From assembly GCA_964017065.1 (NCBI GenBank), contig OZ024787.1:5033538-5097537 (forward strand): a stretch of 64,000 bases of DNA, given 5' to 3'. Below, in pieces: positions 21,575 to 32,169 of this stretch. The notes below the pieces were generated by a model that was not told the DNA's origin, did no database searches, and saw only the letters and a program-made list of their open reading frames with translations. How positions within the stretch are numbered: the stretch's first letter is position 1; each line of letters begins with the position of its first letter. Position numbers and translations under genes: made by a program. This DNA comes from Haliclona indistincta (Eukaryota; Porifera; Demospongiae; Haplosclerida; Chalinidae).

Positions 21575-23761
21575 ATGGCCCTGTTCGCACGCCTAGCAAG
21601 ATGTTTTCCGCGCCATGTGCTGAGTCTGGCATCTCTGAGAACCGAGACTCGTGGTTTAGAGCAAGTAAGATGCAAATGCTATCAGCCGCCGTCGCAAATG
21701 GATACTAGTGGTGCAATGACGTCACGACCAGTTTTAGCCCGATCTTGGCTGTTTTCTGCAAAATCAAAACCTGGAATGAAAAAAGCAGTCTCTTCAGGTG
21801 CCGACGTCATTGTACTAGATATGGAAGACTCAGTTCCTGGTGATGATAAGGAAACGATGCGCAAAGAGTATCGTAGTGCACTGGATGAGGGCATCTTTAG
21901 CTTTTCAAATGCACGCGTGTACGTTCGAGTCAACGAAACGGGTTGTCTATCGGAACTGGAGAATGATGTGAATGTTTTGACACAAAGAGATGTCACCGGC
22001 TTCATTCTTCCTAAAACAGAAAGTGAAAACGACATCCATCTATTGGAAGAAATGGTGCTCCAGGCTGAATTCCATAACAAAATACAACCTGGAAAACTTA
22101 GTTTTGTTCCACTCTTGGAGACACCACGGGCATTCTTTCATCTGGACAAGATAGCCTCGTCTTCCCCTCGCCTTTCAGCTTTGATGCTAGGAAGCGGAGA
22201 TTTTTCAGCAAGTGTTCTTTGCGAGGATCATTCGCCAACTTATTACAACTTTTTCAGCCAGTGTGTTCTTGCCGCAAAAGCAGCTGGGATAGAAGCAGTT
22301 GGAGGAGTTCATGACAAAATTGACGATATCGTTGGATTCGAGAAGTTCTGCAACATACTGAAACGCTGCGGTTTTTCTGGCGTGGTTGCACTAACACCCA
22401 AACAACTTGCCCTAGCCAACCGAGCATTCTCATACACTATTGAGGAGCTGCAGTGGGCTCGGAAGGTAACGGAAATGGGCCACAACAGGCAAATCAAAAC
22501 TCTTCAACGTTCCATCCAGGAAAGCAGACAAATGCTTGGTCCACCTCATTACTTAAAAGCAAAAACTATGCTTAATCGATCTCAGCAGCATTCAAGGATA
22601 AGTTTGTCACAAACCAAAAAATCAAGCCAAGTTATTTTTCCTACCCATTTCCCACAAACATGGCTGGACCCAACACTAAAATTAGGAGAAATGATATGTT
22701 CTCCTTTAGAAGTCACTGTCACAGAGAGCTGGAAGACACTTTGGGATAGTGCATTTCTCAGTATGGGTGGGCTACAGAACAGCTATGTAAGGTCTTCTAA
22801 ACTAGGACTGACCAGTATTCCTCTGCCCTTCAGTCTTCTAGCAACCATGCTGGCAGGTTTTACCGTGTCGGTGTTTTCATATGATGCTCGTGTTCACCTA
22901 GGGTTTTATAACATGTTTCAAAACAAGCAAGTCTTCCCCGGTGATACCCTTCATGCAATGTTCTGTGTGGACTCCGCTCATAACACAGTTGGAAAAGATG
23001 GCAACCAATACACCATAGCTTATTCCTCACACCAGTTAGTTAACCAGAAAAACCAAGTTGTCTTTTCGGCTCAAAAGAGGACAATGTTTGCTCCATGCAA
23101 GATTGAACAAAGCTCATCAAAAGCCAATGTTAAAAGCCAAGCACTGTCTGGCTCTCTCACGGATTCCACTTGGCGAAAGATGGTTCTACAGCAACCGGCA
23201 AAAAGTCTGTTGTCTCTGGCTCCACAACCACCTCTAGTACCAGGACAGCTCTTTCTCCACAGTCATACTAAAGTTCACGATGGCACAGAAATGAGAATGC
23301 TTGCATCTCTCATGCGTATTACCAATCCACACCATCATAACACAGTTCGATATCTACCTACTGATATTCTTGTGCCAGGCCCTTTTGTAATGGCAGCTAC
23401 AATATCTAATACAACACAAGATCTAGGGGAAATTGCTTATGAAGACATTCAAATGGCCACAAACCTGAATAAGGTGAATCCAGGAGACAAGATTGGAACA
23501 ATTTCATATGTTGTTGACTCAGAGCGTCTAGTTGAGAACCACAATTTGGAGCAAGTGACCATAAAACACATAGGAATTAAGAATACGAACATTGACGAGT
23601 TGCTTACTACCGGTATTCCTCTGAAAATATTTGATGGTTCTCTCACAAAACCATCTGAGTATGAAACAGTTTGTCAAAATGAATGTCCATTGCTCTTCCA
23701 CAAGATTGCATGCAATATTGTGAGACGATTTATTAGAGTGTCACCTGAGTTTCTGCTGTAA
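21575..23761 (+). CDS. fusion of a CitE-type acyl-CoA lyase and a MaoC-type double-hotdog hydratase
   Basis: An intronless frame of 728 residues. The frame is open further upstream, but 21575 is its first ATG and opens an Arg-rich N-terminus (ALFARLARCFPRH) that looks like a mitochondrial targeting peptide. Residues about 50-300 are a CitE/HpcH aldolase. They show ARSWLFSAKS, VIVLDMEDSVPG (Mg site), VYVRVNE, GFILPKTES, FVPLLETPRAFFHLDKIA, MLGSGDFSAS, then GFSGVVALTPKQLALANRAF, where citramalyl/malyl-CoA lyases usually have an IHP motif. Residues about 375-530 form a first hotdog (FPGDTLHAMFCVDSAHN). Residues about 570-660 form a second with RITNPHHHNTVRYLPTDIL and VPGPFVMAA, the expected region of the MaoC active-site Asp/His helix. 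Known bacterial pathways pair these activities: itaconyl-CoA hydratase with citramalyl-CoA lyase, or mesaconyl-CoA hydratase with malyl-CoA lyase. Animals have the lyase (CLYBL) alone. Substrate is not proven. Confidence 0.85.
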   Translation: MALFARLARCFPRHVLSLASLRTETRGLEQVRCKCYQPPSQMDTSGAMTSRPVLARSWLFSAKSKPGMKKAVSSGADVIVLDMEDSVPGDDKETMRKEYRSALDEGIFSFSNARVYVRVNETGCLSELENDVNVLTQRDVTGFILPKTESENDIHLLEEMVLQAEFHNKIQPGKLSFVPLLETPRAFFHLDKIASSSPRLSALMLGSGDFSASVLCEDHSPTYYNFFSQCVLAAKAAGIEAVGGVHDKIDDIVGFEKFCNILKRCGFSGVVALTPKQLALANRAFSYTIEELQWARKVTEMGHNRQIKTLQRSIQESRQMLGPPHYLKAKTMLNRSQQHSRISLSQTKKSSQVIFPTHFPQTWLDPTLKLGEMICSPLEVTVTESWKTLWDSAFLSMGGLQNSYVRSSKLGLTSIPLPFSLLATMLAGFTVSVFSYDARVHLGFYNMFQNKQVFPGDTLHAMFCVDSAHNTVGKDGNQYTIAYSSHQLVNQKNQVVFSAQKRTMFAPCKIEQSSSKANVKSQALSGSLTDSTWRKMVLQQPAKSLLSLAPQPPLVPGQLFLHSHTKVHDGTEMRMLASLMRITNPHHHNTVRYLPTDILVPGPFVMAATISNTTQDLGEIAYEDIQMATNLNKVNPGDKIGTISYVVDSERLVENHNLEQVTIKHIGIKNTNIDELLTTGIPLKIFDGSLTKPSEYETVCQNECPLLFHKIACNIVRRFIRVSPEFLL

Positions 23762-24271
23762 TATCAGTGAATTATTAGGTACTCTTCAGTATTATGATGT
23801 TTTAGCTGTAAATGTAGTGTGTTGTTAGTAGAGTTGCTATTATACATCAGAGTGTTTCAATTATTGATCATGGATTAGCCGGCTTGCCATAGCCTGAGCT
23901 TCACTATAATTATGACAACACATCCACTTGCTAGTGTATCCAGTGCTGTAGGTTTCATGTGGACAGAAGAATGCTCAGAATTATTTTTATGCATCAACTG
24001 ATATTGGTAACGCGGAGTCATCAGTTGGTGAACCATTTTACATGCATGCTGTCCTCACTCAGTTCTCTACTGGATTCTCCAACACTTTCATATTTCCCTT
24101 TCTACCGTTCATGGTTAGATTCCTCCTCCAGCTGAGATTGCGGACACTGATACCAGTATAGTATTACCACAGTTAGTTAGCTGCAAAATCAATGATGTCA
24201 TACCCATGCAATTTAAGTGACTAATTACCTCCAATATTAAAATTTGATACAAATATGTACATGTCTCCGCC
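23762..24271. other. intergenic, nothing recognised
   Basis: The spacer holds the 3' untranslated region of the lyase gene and AT-rich sequence. No canonical AATAAA was found close to the stop. Confidence 0.35.
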
Positions 24272-25400
24272 TCTGCTATAAGAAGAATGCTTTTGCTGTG
24301 CACTACGTCAAAGATGAACCGAAAGTAGACAGTATCAGTAGCCCAGAGCCTCAATATGTAACATGCAGTGCTCCAGATGAATATGACTATGTTTCAGGTT
24401 TGTATATTGTCAGGTACAAATCATGTTGCTGACTTGTTACAGTTACGCATTCTTTACAACTATTGCACAATATTTTAATTGTACTGCTAGCAAGATACTA
24501 GCTCAAATTAAATTCACACAAAAGTTTATTTAGTTATAATTATAGTGCAAACAAAAGACAGTTTACTGAGAAATAAAAATGAAAACATGCTGTATTGTAA
24601 ACAGCTTATGTGAATTATAGGAATCATTTAGACATACGCGTATCGTAAACTCACATGTTCTATTTTTGTTTACACTGTTATCTTTAGTGACTAGTAAACC
24701 ATTCATTAAGTCATTTCCGGAGGACATGACTGTCACTGAGGGAAACAGAGTTGAGTTCCATGTGAAGGTATCCGGCACTCCTGATCCTCAGCTGACATGG
24801 TATCATGAATCAACCAATTATTATGCTCATGAATATCAACTGATGGTACTCTGATCATAGCTACCACAGAGATGAAGCACTCAGGCACCTATCGACTAGT
24901 AGCCAGCAACAGTGCTGGAACGGCTAAGAACAAATTCACTATGTTTACGTTAATATCCAGTGCTTCAGAAGAACAGCTAACTACAGCATGCAGGTAGTGC
25001 TGTAAGTCATCCAGTCCCTATCACAGAGCTAGGGCAGTATGTGTCCAGGAATCATGCTGATACTAACAAGGGCTTCACTACACTATACAGAGAGAGCCAT
25101 TACTCAGCATTAACTCACTTAATCTCTTCCTGGCTCTTGATAGCTGTGACACGCTGTGACTCTGGCAGTCAGTGCTGCCAACAAACCACTCAACAGATTC
25201 AACAATATCACAACCATAATAATTATCTTAGTCTTGCCTATTCTTGCAATTTTTGAGCGCAATAATTGATGTTTGGTTGGTTATTCAGATGATGATAATC
25301 ACATTGTACTACAGCCAATCCCAGATAGTGTAATTTCCTGACAGAATCCTAAACATACTCTAACCGTAGACAAACTGGTAGCTATTCATGTAGATTAGCA
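24272..25400 (+). pseudogene. 3' remnant A of a receptor tyrosine phosphatase gene
   Basis: Exon remnants match gene D in order. The juxtamembrane exon (to 24397) reads [19 protein letters not shown]. The cytoplasmic Ig exon from 24688 reads [16 protein letters not shown] but has lost about 18 bases after HEST and is frameshifted. The phosphatase-start exon lies at about 25132-25225, and a piece of the next exon at about 25289. The sequence then jumps from CAGCCAATCCCAGAT straight to gene 3'-end and promoter-like sequence, so nearly all of both phosphatase domains is deleted. No continuous protein is possible. It ends just upstream of gene B's promoter. Confidence 0.8.
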
Positions 25401-25473
25401 GTGTAGCTGTAGACTTTTGAGCTCACCCACGCATTTAGAAGGCCCGCCCATCCGCTATATCAACACATCCTCC

Positions 25474-25482
25474 GCATGCGCA
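25474..25482 (+). promoter_or_regulatory. NRF-1-like motif GCATGCGCA, gene B
   Basis: The palindromic core GCATGCGCA lies about 95 bases before the ATG. It is in a block (CACCCACGCATTTAGAAG, CAACACATCC) also present before genes C and D at the same spacing. Conservation across the three copies supports function, but they are duplicates, so the support is modest. Confidence 0.5.
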
Positions 25483-25575
25483 TAAGGCAGTTTCATCATC
25501 GCTCTTTCAGCTCAGCTTCATTAGCTAGAGAACTAGTAGACAATACCAGTATCAGATAAAAGGAGATATTCAACG

Positions 25576-28500
25576 ATGAAGTTGTTCTGCAGTCAAGCTA
25601 TTCTGATCGCTATCCTGCTCGTGTGTACCGCATGTACGTACACTGTGACCGCGGCCCAGGGTGGCTGCAATACACTGCCTACATCGAACGGGTTGATCGG
25701 TGGTCGGAACAAGGCTGGTGTTATCCCGATTTTAAGAGCCCCTTCTGGAGGTTCGTGTACTGCATGTGCGGCAATAATAGATTTAGATGAGCTTAATTTT
25801 TCAGTCCTGAGATCACAGGTTGGTGGTTACTTTGTCTCACCATTCGCACTGTTCAATGCGACACAAGTATATCGTCATGGACTGTGGTGTCAGGTTAATG
25901 ATACAAGCAATGCTGGTATGGGCAGCAACATTGGAGACATGCTTTACTCTACTGGTGATGGACCTGATGGCTTCACTGTAGTTCCCACTAGTGACACTAG
26001 AAACAACTTACCTTACCAGCAACTGAAGTGTACTAACCAAATTGGAGTGATAATAGATGACGACACAATGGCTATGACCAATTTCCAAGGATATCTGAAG
26101 TGTAACACCACTATCCCTAACCTGGACACCAATACCCACTACTGGGTAATGTATTCAGATCGAGTGTTTAATGACTATAGTAAGTATGTTTCCTTCTACA
26201 ATGTACATACCAACCTATAAATAGGTAGGATTTTCTATCCAGGTGTTTTCATTGCATAATAATATGTTTTTGAGTTTACGATACATGAGTAATAATCAAA
26301 TGGTGTGAACTAATTACTATTTGCAGAGTAGGACAGCTTTAATAAGAGTCAACAGCCAGCATACCTGTATAACTGCCCCATAAGCCTAGTATTTTAAGGG
26401 TAATGCATAGTACACTTTCTAAAATGGGTTCGCAGCAAAAGTTTCAATAAATTTTGTGACTTTATATTAACTAGCACATCTTAAAATTAACTATTATTAT
26501 TCATTGTATGTCATTAGATGTGTTATTTTCAACCTACATGTAAATTTAGCTGGTCCCACAGTGGACTCCACCATGACACTCTCCATACTCTCATCACGAG
26601 ATGCTGGTCCCAACATTACAATTGCATTCTCTTTCAATGTTTCATATGGACCACCATCAAGAGTCCTTTGTGAACGAATAAGCATGCCTGAAAAAGTACA
26701 ATTGTTAAATAACAGGGAATCACCAATGTTAATTCGTGAAGTGATCAGGTCACGTTATATCAATAGTACACTACCAGACATGACTCGTGTCACAGTCAGA
26801 CCAGGCCCTCAACCAAGACAAGTAGCAACATACAAATGTTATGTGCATGTTGAGAGTCGTATAAATATTCATAATACTAGTTATGACTTTGACGAAAAAG
26901 GTGCGAGTTCCACTATTGTCACAGTTACTGGTGAGTTATATAGCTGGATCTATACCTTTCATCTTCTCTTAGTTGTTAGCCCTCCCACTGATGTTACAGT
27001 CAGTAGGACTGGTTTCAACAGTGCTCTGGTCTCCTGGTCTGCTCCCTCATCAGCAGTACCAGCTGGTTATGAGGTGTTCTACCTGGTAGATGGAGGCAGC
27101 ACACTCAGTGGAGGGACCACCAGCAACACTGAGCTGACACTGACTGGACTGACATTAGGAACTCATTCATTGTTTGTAGTGGGATATGGAGCAGAGGGAG
27201 ACCCTGTGCTACCCAGTGCTCACAGTAACACAGCTTCAATCATTATCGGTGAGATACTGAATACATTAACACAGCAATTAAGTACATGTGTAGATATTCC
27301 TCAGCTACCACCTAACCTAATGTTAACTCCTGACTCTACCTCTATCATGGTATCATGGATGCAACCACCATACTCTCCCAGCAACTACATTGTATCATAC
27401 TCCTGTCAGCTATTGTGTGACACAACATCAACAATGACTAATAGATCAGTTACTGTTGAAAGTGGTTTAAATCACACCTTTTCATCTCTCGATCCTGGCA
27501 GTAGTTGCACTATCAGTGTAGTAGCAGTGTATGCTGGTATTGGAATGAGTAACACAGTCTCATCTATTGCCAACTCTTTATCACTAGGTACCACTGATAA
27601 TTATGAGTTTATAAGTACTTAATTCTTTTCAGCTCCTACTAGTGCTCCTGAAGAATTGGATAACTTATCAGTGGAGAAAAAATCACTTACTGTGCAGTGG
27701 GGTATAGTACCCTGCCCTGACCAGAGAGGACTCATCACTGGATACAGACTGCGCTACAGCAATGGCACCTCCATTGTAGCTTTTGAAGGAAATGAGCAGA
27801 ATGACAGACAGCACATGCTGACTGGACTGACTCCATTCACTAGCTACTCTGTGCAAGTGGCAGCAGTCAATGCTGAAGGGACTGGACCATACAGTACAGC
27901 TCTCACTGTGGAGACACTGCAGGATAGTGAGTAATGAACAGTTGCTTTGTTAGTGTGTGTTACTATACATGCAGTTCCTGGTCCAGTTTCTGATCTATCA
28001 GCCATTCCTGGAGTGGTCCAGCTAACAATCTCATGGACTGCTCCCTCGGAACCTAATGGTGTCGTCACAATGTATCCGGTCACCCACAACAGCACTGGAG
28101 TATTGAGCTACACCAACACATCAGCCACACAGCTCACACTGAGGGACCTCCCTCTCAACACTACTGTAGAATACAGTGTCAGAGCATACACTATTATAGG
28201 ACCAGGAGAAGCTGTTTCAGACATTGTATCAACTGCAGACATTTGTGAGTGCACATCAGCATGCATAGGAGTTCACTGTTAATTTAATTATTTTTAGCTC
28301 AGATCAGTATTCGTGTAGTATCAGCAGATGTTGTGAATAGCTCATCTGTGAGAGTCACTTGGACTCCTCTCAATGAACCAGTGGTGGATCACTACACTGT
28401 ACACTACACTAGAGTGGGTAGTGGTAGGATGAAGAAACAAGTTGACTCAGGGACAGCATCCTTCCCAGCGAGTGCCTCCTCTGGAGTGGTGTCAGGACTG

Positions 28501-29641
28501 CAGGAAGGACAGCAGTACCAGTTCAGTGTCAGTGTATCAATCTCTGTTAATAGACAAACATACACTAGTACACCTGGAGAACCAGTCACTGCTATGACAG
28601 GTACTTATTTATTAAACAAAATGTTATTCTAATTGTTAATTGTGACTTTGCAGTGATATGCTAAGGTGTTTGGTGGATAATGTATGGCTGTTTGAGTAAA
28701 CCGTCAAACTCACTTATTATATTGTTTATTATTATCTTTCAGTTGTGTAAAACTAAATATTGTCTCTTTTTGATACCATTCTATAAGACAGCGAGAAATT
28801 AGACAAATTTGTATTAACAAAATTAATATGACATCCCATGATTTTGTCATTATAGGTACATTGAATTCATCACCAATTCCATCAGTAGCTGGAGCACTGG
28901 CTGGTGTTGCTGCTCTCATCATAGCTGCTATAATTGTAGTTAGTGTGATTATACTTGCAGTGAAAAGGTGAGTTTAGTTAAATTACTATTAGCATATAAT
29001 GTACATGTATTAGGTACAAAAAGAAACATGCTTTTGCTGTGCACTATGTCAAAGATGATTCGAAAGTGGACAGCAGTACCAGTAGTCCGGAGCCTCAATA
29101 TGCAACATGCATTGCTCCAGATGAATATGACTATGTTTCAGGTTTGTAAAATTTTGACTTGTCACAGTTTATGCATTCATTATTACCATTTAATGTACAA
29201 TTTCTTGAATAATTTATTTGTACTGCTAGCCAGATGTTAGCTAAAGTTAAATTCACACGAAAAGTTTATATAGTATGAACAAAAAAGAAGTTATTAGGAA
29301 AATAATCAAGAATGAAAACATACTGTATTGTGTATTATAGGAATCAGTCAATATACAGTAGACGTATCATAAACTCGCATGTTTTATTTTTGTTTACACT
29401 GGTATATTTTAGTGACTAGTAAACCATGTATATGTGTTCTATCAGATTCTGTAAGAGACCATGCAGTGTATGACCAGCCTGAGTTTTTGACCAAGTAAGT
29501 GTTATACACACTCAGTGTATACAGTGTTTGCTCTATGGTTGTAGGGATGGTGATGATGTTGAGATGAAAGATAATGCAGCATATGGCACAGCTCCTGCAT
29601 CAACTAATGGGACTCACTATGAAGATATCGATAAACTGTGA
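25576..29641 (+). CDS. receptor B: signal peptide, Ig-like region, five FN3 domains, TM, short Tyr-rich tail
   Basis: Twelve exons joined in phase: 25576-25750, 25805-26179, 26550-26930, 26973-27248, 27294-27587, 27633-27926, 27975-28244, 28298-28600, 28856-28967, 29014-29141, 29446-29494 and 29545-29641. They encode 917 residues. Order: signal peptide ([18 protein letters not shown]), an unrecognised Cys-containing domain (exon 2), an Ig/FN3-like exon (FNVSYGPPSRVLC, YKCYVHVESR), five FN3 domains of one exon each, then the membrane helix (GALAGVAALIIAAIIVVSVI). The tail is about 90 residues and includes VHYVKDDSKV, AVYDQPEFL, AAYGTAP and THYEDIDKL, possible SH2-docking tyrosines. There is no catalytic domain. 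It is probably a cell-surface recognition receptor. Intron 1 is only 54 bp, a multiple of three and stop-free. AATAAA follows at 29870. Confidence 0.85.
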
Positions 29642-29869
29642 AATTATTTTTTACAGTATATAATACGAGTGGTCTTGGCCTAACTGGACTTATAGTTTAC
29701 AAGTTGTATAGCTACTCATCATAGTGATTGAATATTAAATATCAACCTAATTACTGACATTCACCTCATCTTTAGTACAGATATTGTAATACCTGTTCTG
29801 CTCAATGGATCACAATTATACCTCAAGGGAATGTTGACCTAGTAGCCTACTGCTACTACTCCTGGCTTC

Positions 29870-29875
29870 AATAAA
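29870..29875 (+). terminator. polyadenylation signal AATAAA, gene B
   Basis: A canonical hexamer about 230 bases after the stop codon of receptor B. Confidence 0.5.
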
Positions 29876-29997
29876 TCAGTGATAGCATAGTTACAGTATA
29901 TCAGTCATGAAGAGAATTCTTGGCTCTTTGTCAGCTCCAAAGCACCTATTTTGATTCAATTTTGATCATAGGCCGGAGATGTACTGATCGGACAGAG

Positions 29998-32010
29998 TCA
30001 GTGATCAGAACCTAATGGTGTCATCACAATGTATCAGGTCACCCACCACAGCACTGGAATATTGAACTACACCAACACATCAGCCACACAGCTCACACTG
30101 AGGGACCTCCCTCCTAACACTACTGTTGAATACAGTGTCAGACCATACACTATCATAGGACCAGGATAAGCTGTTTCAGACATTGCATCAACTGCAGACA
30201 TTTGTGAGTTCAAGATAATGTATGCAAGAATATCAATTTTTAACTTCAGCTCAGATCAGTATACGTGTAGTGTCAGCAGTTGCTGCAAGCAGCTCATCAG
30301 TGAGAGTCTTTTAGACTCCTCTCAATGAACCTGTGGTAGACCATTACACTGCACACAACGGTAGAGTGGGTAGTAGTATACAATTTGACTCAGGGACAGC
30401 ATCCTTCCCAGCGTGTTCCTCCTCTGGAGTGATGTCAGGATTGCAGGAAGGACAGGATTACCAGTTCAGTGTCAGTGTAACACTCCTTATTGATGGACAA
30501 ACATACACTAGTACACCTGGAGATCCATTCACTGCGTATATCTCACAGTTGTGTATTATAGCTACTTTACGGTCATTTCACAGTTTTTCAGGGTATACAA
30601 TCAAACACTCACATATTTTTGCAATTCGCAATTTATGTTTGTTGCCAAAAATATTTTGTATTTTTATGAAGTCTCTACGTCTTCATCTCAACAGTCCTCA
30701 CTGACTTGATCACCAATACCATCAGTAGCTGGAGCACTGTCTAGTGGTTTTGCTCTTACTATTGCTGCCATATTTGCGGTGATTGTGCTTGGGCTTGCAG
30801 TGAAAAGCGAATTGCTTCTAATTCATATAGACTAATGAATATTAACTATTATGTGCATTATAATTTAAAATCAGGAACCAAAAGAAAATAGTTTTGCTGT
30901 GCACTATATCAAAGATGGACCGCTAGTGGACAGTACCAGTAGATAATCCTGAGCCTAGATATGCAACATGTAGTGCTCCAGATGAATATGACTGTTTTAG
31001 GTTTGTATATTCTCAGGTACAAATCATGTTGTCGACTTGATACAGTTATGCAACTATTGCACAATATTTTTAATTGTACTGCTAGCCAGATACTAGCTCA
31101 AATTAAATTCACAAGAAAGTAGATTTATTTATAGTGCAAACAAAAGACAGTTTACTGAGAAATGAAAATCAAAAAATATTGTATTGTAAACAGCTCATGT
31201 ATATTATAGACAATGTAGACATACGCGTATCGTAAACTCACATGTTCTATTTTTGTTTACACTGTTATCTTTAGTGACTAGTAAACCATTCATCAATTCA
31301 TTTCCTGAGGACATGACTGTCACTGAGGGAAACAGAGTTGAGTTCCATGTGAAGCTAGGTATCAGGCACTCCTGAATCTCAGCTGACATGGTATCATGAA
31401 TCAACTCGTTTGGACAATGACTATGCTCTTGAAATATCAACTGACGGCACTCTGATCATAGCAACTACAGAGATGAAGCACTCAGGCACATATTGACTAG
31501 TAGCCAGCAACAGTGCTGAAATGGCTGAGAACAAATTCATGCTCACGTTAATTTCCAATGCTCCTAAAGAACAGCTAGCTATAGCGGGTAGTGCTGTAAG
31601 TCATCCAGTCCCTATCACAGAGCTAGGACAGTATGTGTCCAGGAATCATGCTGATACTAACAAGGGTTTCACTACACTATACAGAGTGAGCCATTACTCA
31701 GCATTAACTCACTTAATTTCTTCCACTCTCTTGATATAGCTGTGACACACTGTCAAAACACGCTGTCATACTGGCAGTCACTGCTGTCAACAAACCACTC
31801 AACAGGTTCAACAATATCACAGTCTGTGAGTATTACACCAGTCTTGTCAAATCTTGCAATTTTTTGAGCGTAATAATTGATGTTTGGTCGGTTATTCAGA
31901 TGATGATAATCACATTGTACTACAGCCAATCCCAGATCATGTAATTTCCTGACAGAATCCTATAACATACTCTAACCGTAGACAAACTAGTAGCTATTCA
32001 TGTAAATTAG
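29998..32010 (+). pseudogene. 3' remnant A' of a receptor tyrosine phosphatase gene
   Basis: Starts inside an FN3 exon equivalent to gene B exon 7 (GAACCTAATGGTGTCATCAC) with GGA-TAA where gene B has GGA-GAA. The next FN3 exon (about 30250-30535) has TAG in place of the conserved Trp codon before the Pro. Remnants follow of the TM exon (about 30710-30808), the juxtamembrane exon (about 30874-31010), the Ig exon (31276-31690, with a TGA where Tyr-Arg is expected) and the phosphatase-start exons (to about 31950). As in remnant A, the sequence then skips the phosphatase domains and runs into promoter-like DNA. Confidence 0.8.
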
Positions 32011-32084
32011 CAGTGTAGCTGTAGACTTTGACCTCACCCACGCATTTAGAAGCCCCGCCCACCCACTATATCAACACATCCTCA

Positions 32085-32093
32085 GCATGCGCA
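32085..32093 (+). promoter_or_regulatory. NRF-1-like motif GCATGCGCA, gene C
   Basis: The same motif as before genes B and D, about 80 bases upstream of the ATG at 32170, within the shared promoter block (CACCCACGCATTTAGAAG). Confidence 0.5.
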
Positions 32094-32169
32094 TATTAAA
32101 GGCAGTTCATCATCGATCTTTCAGCTTCATTAGAGAACTAGTCGACAATACAAGTACGGATAATAAACG

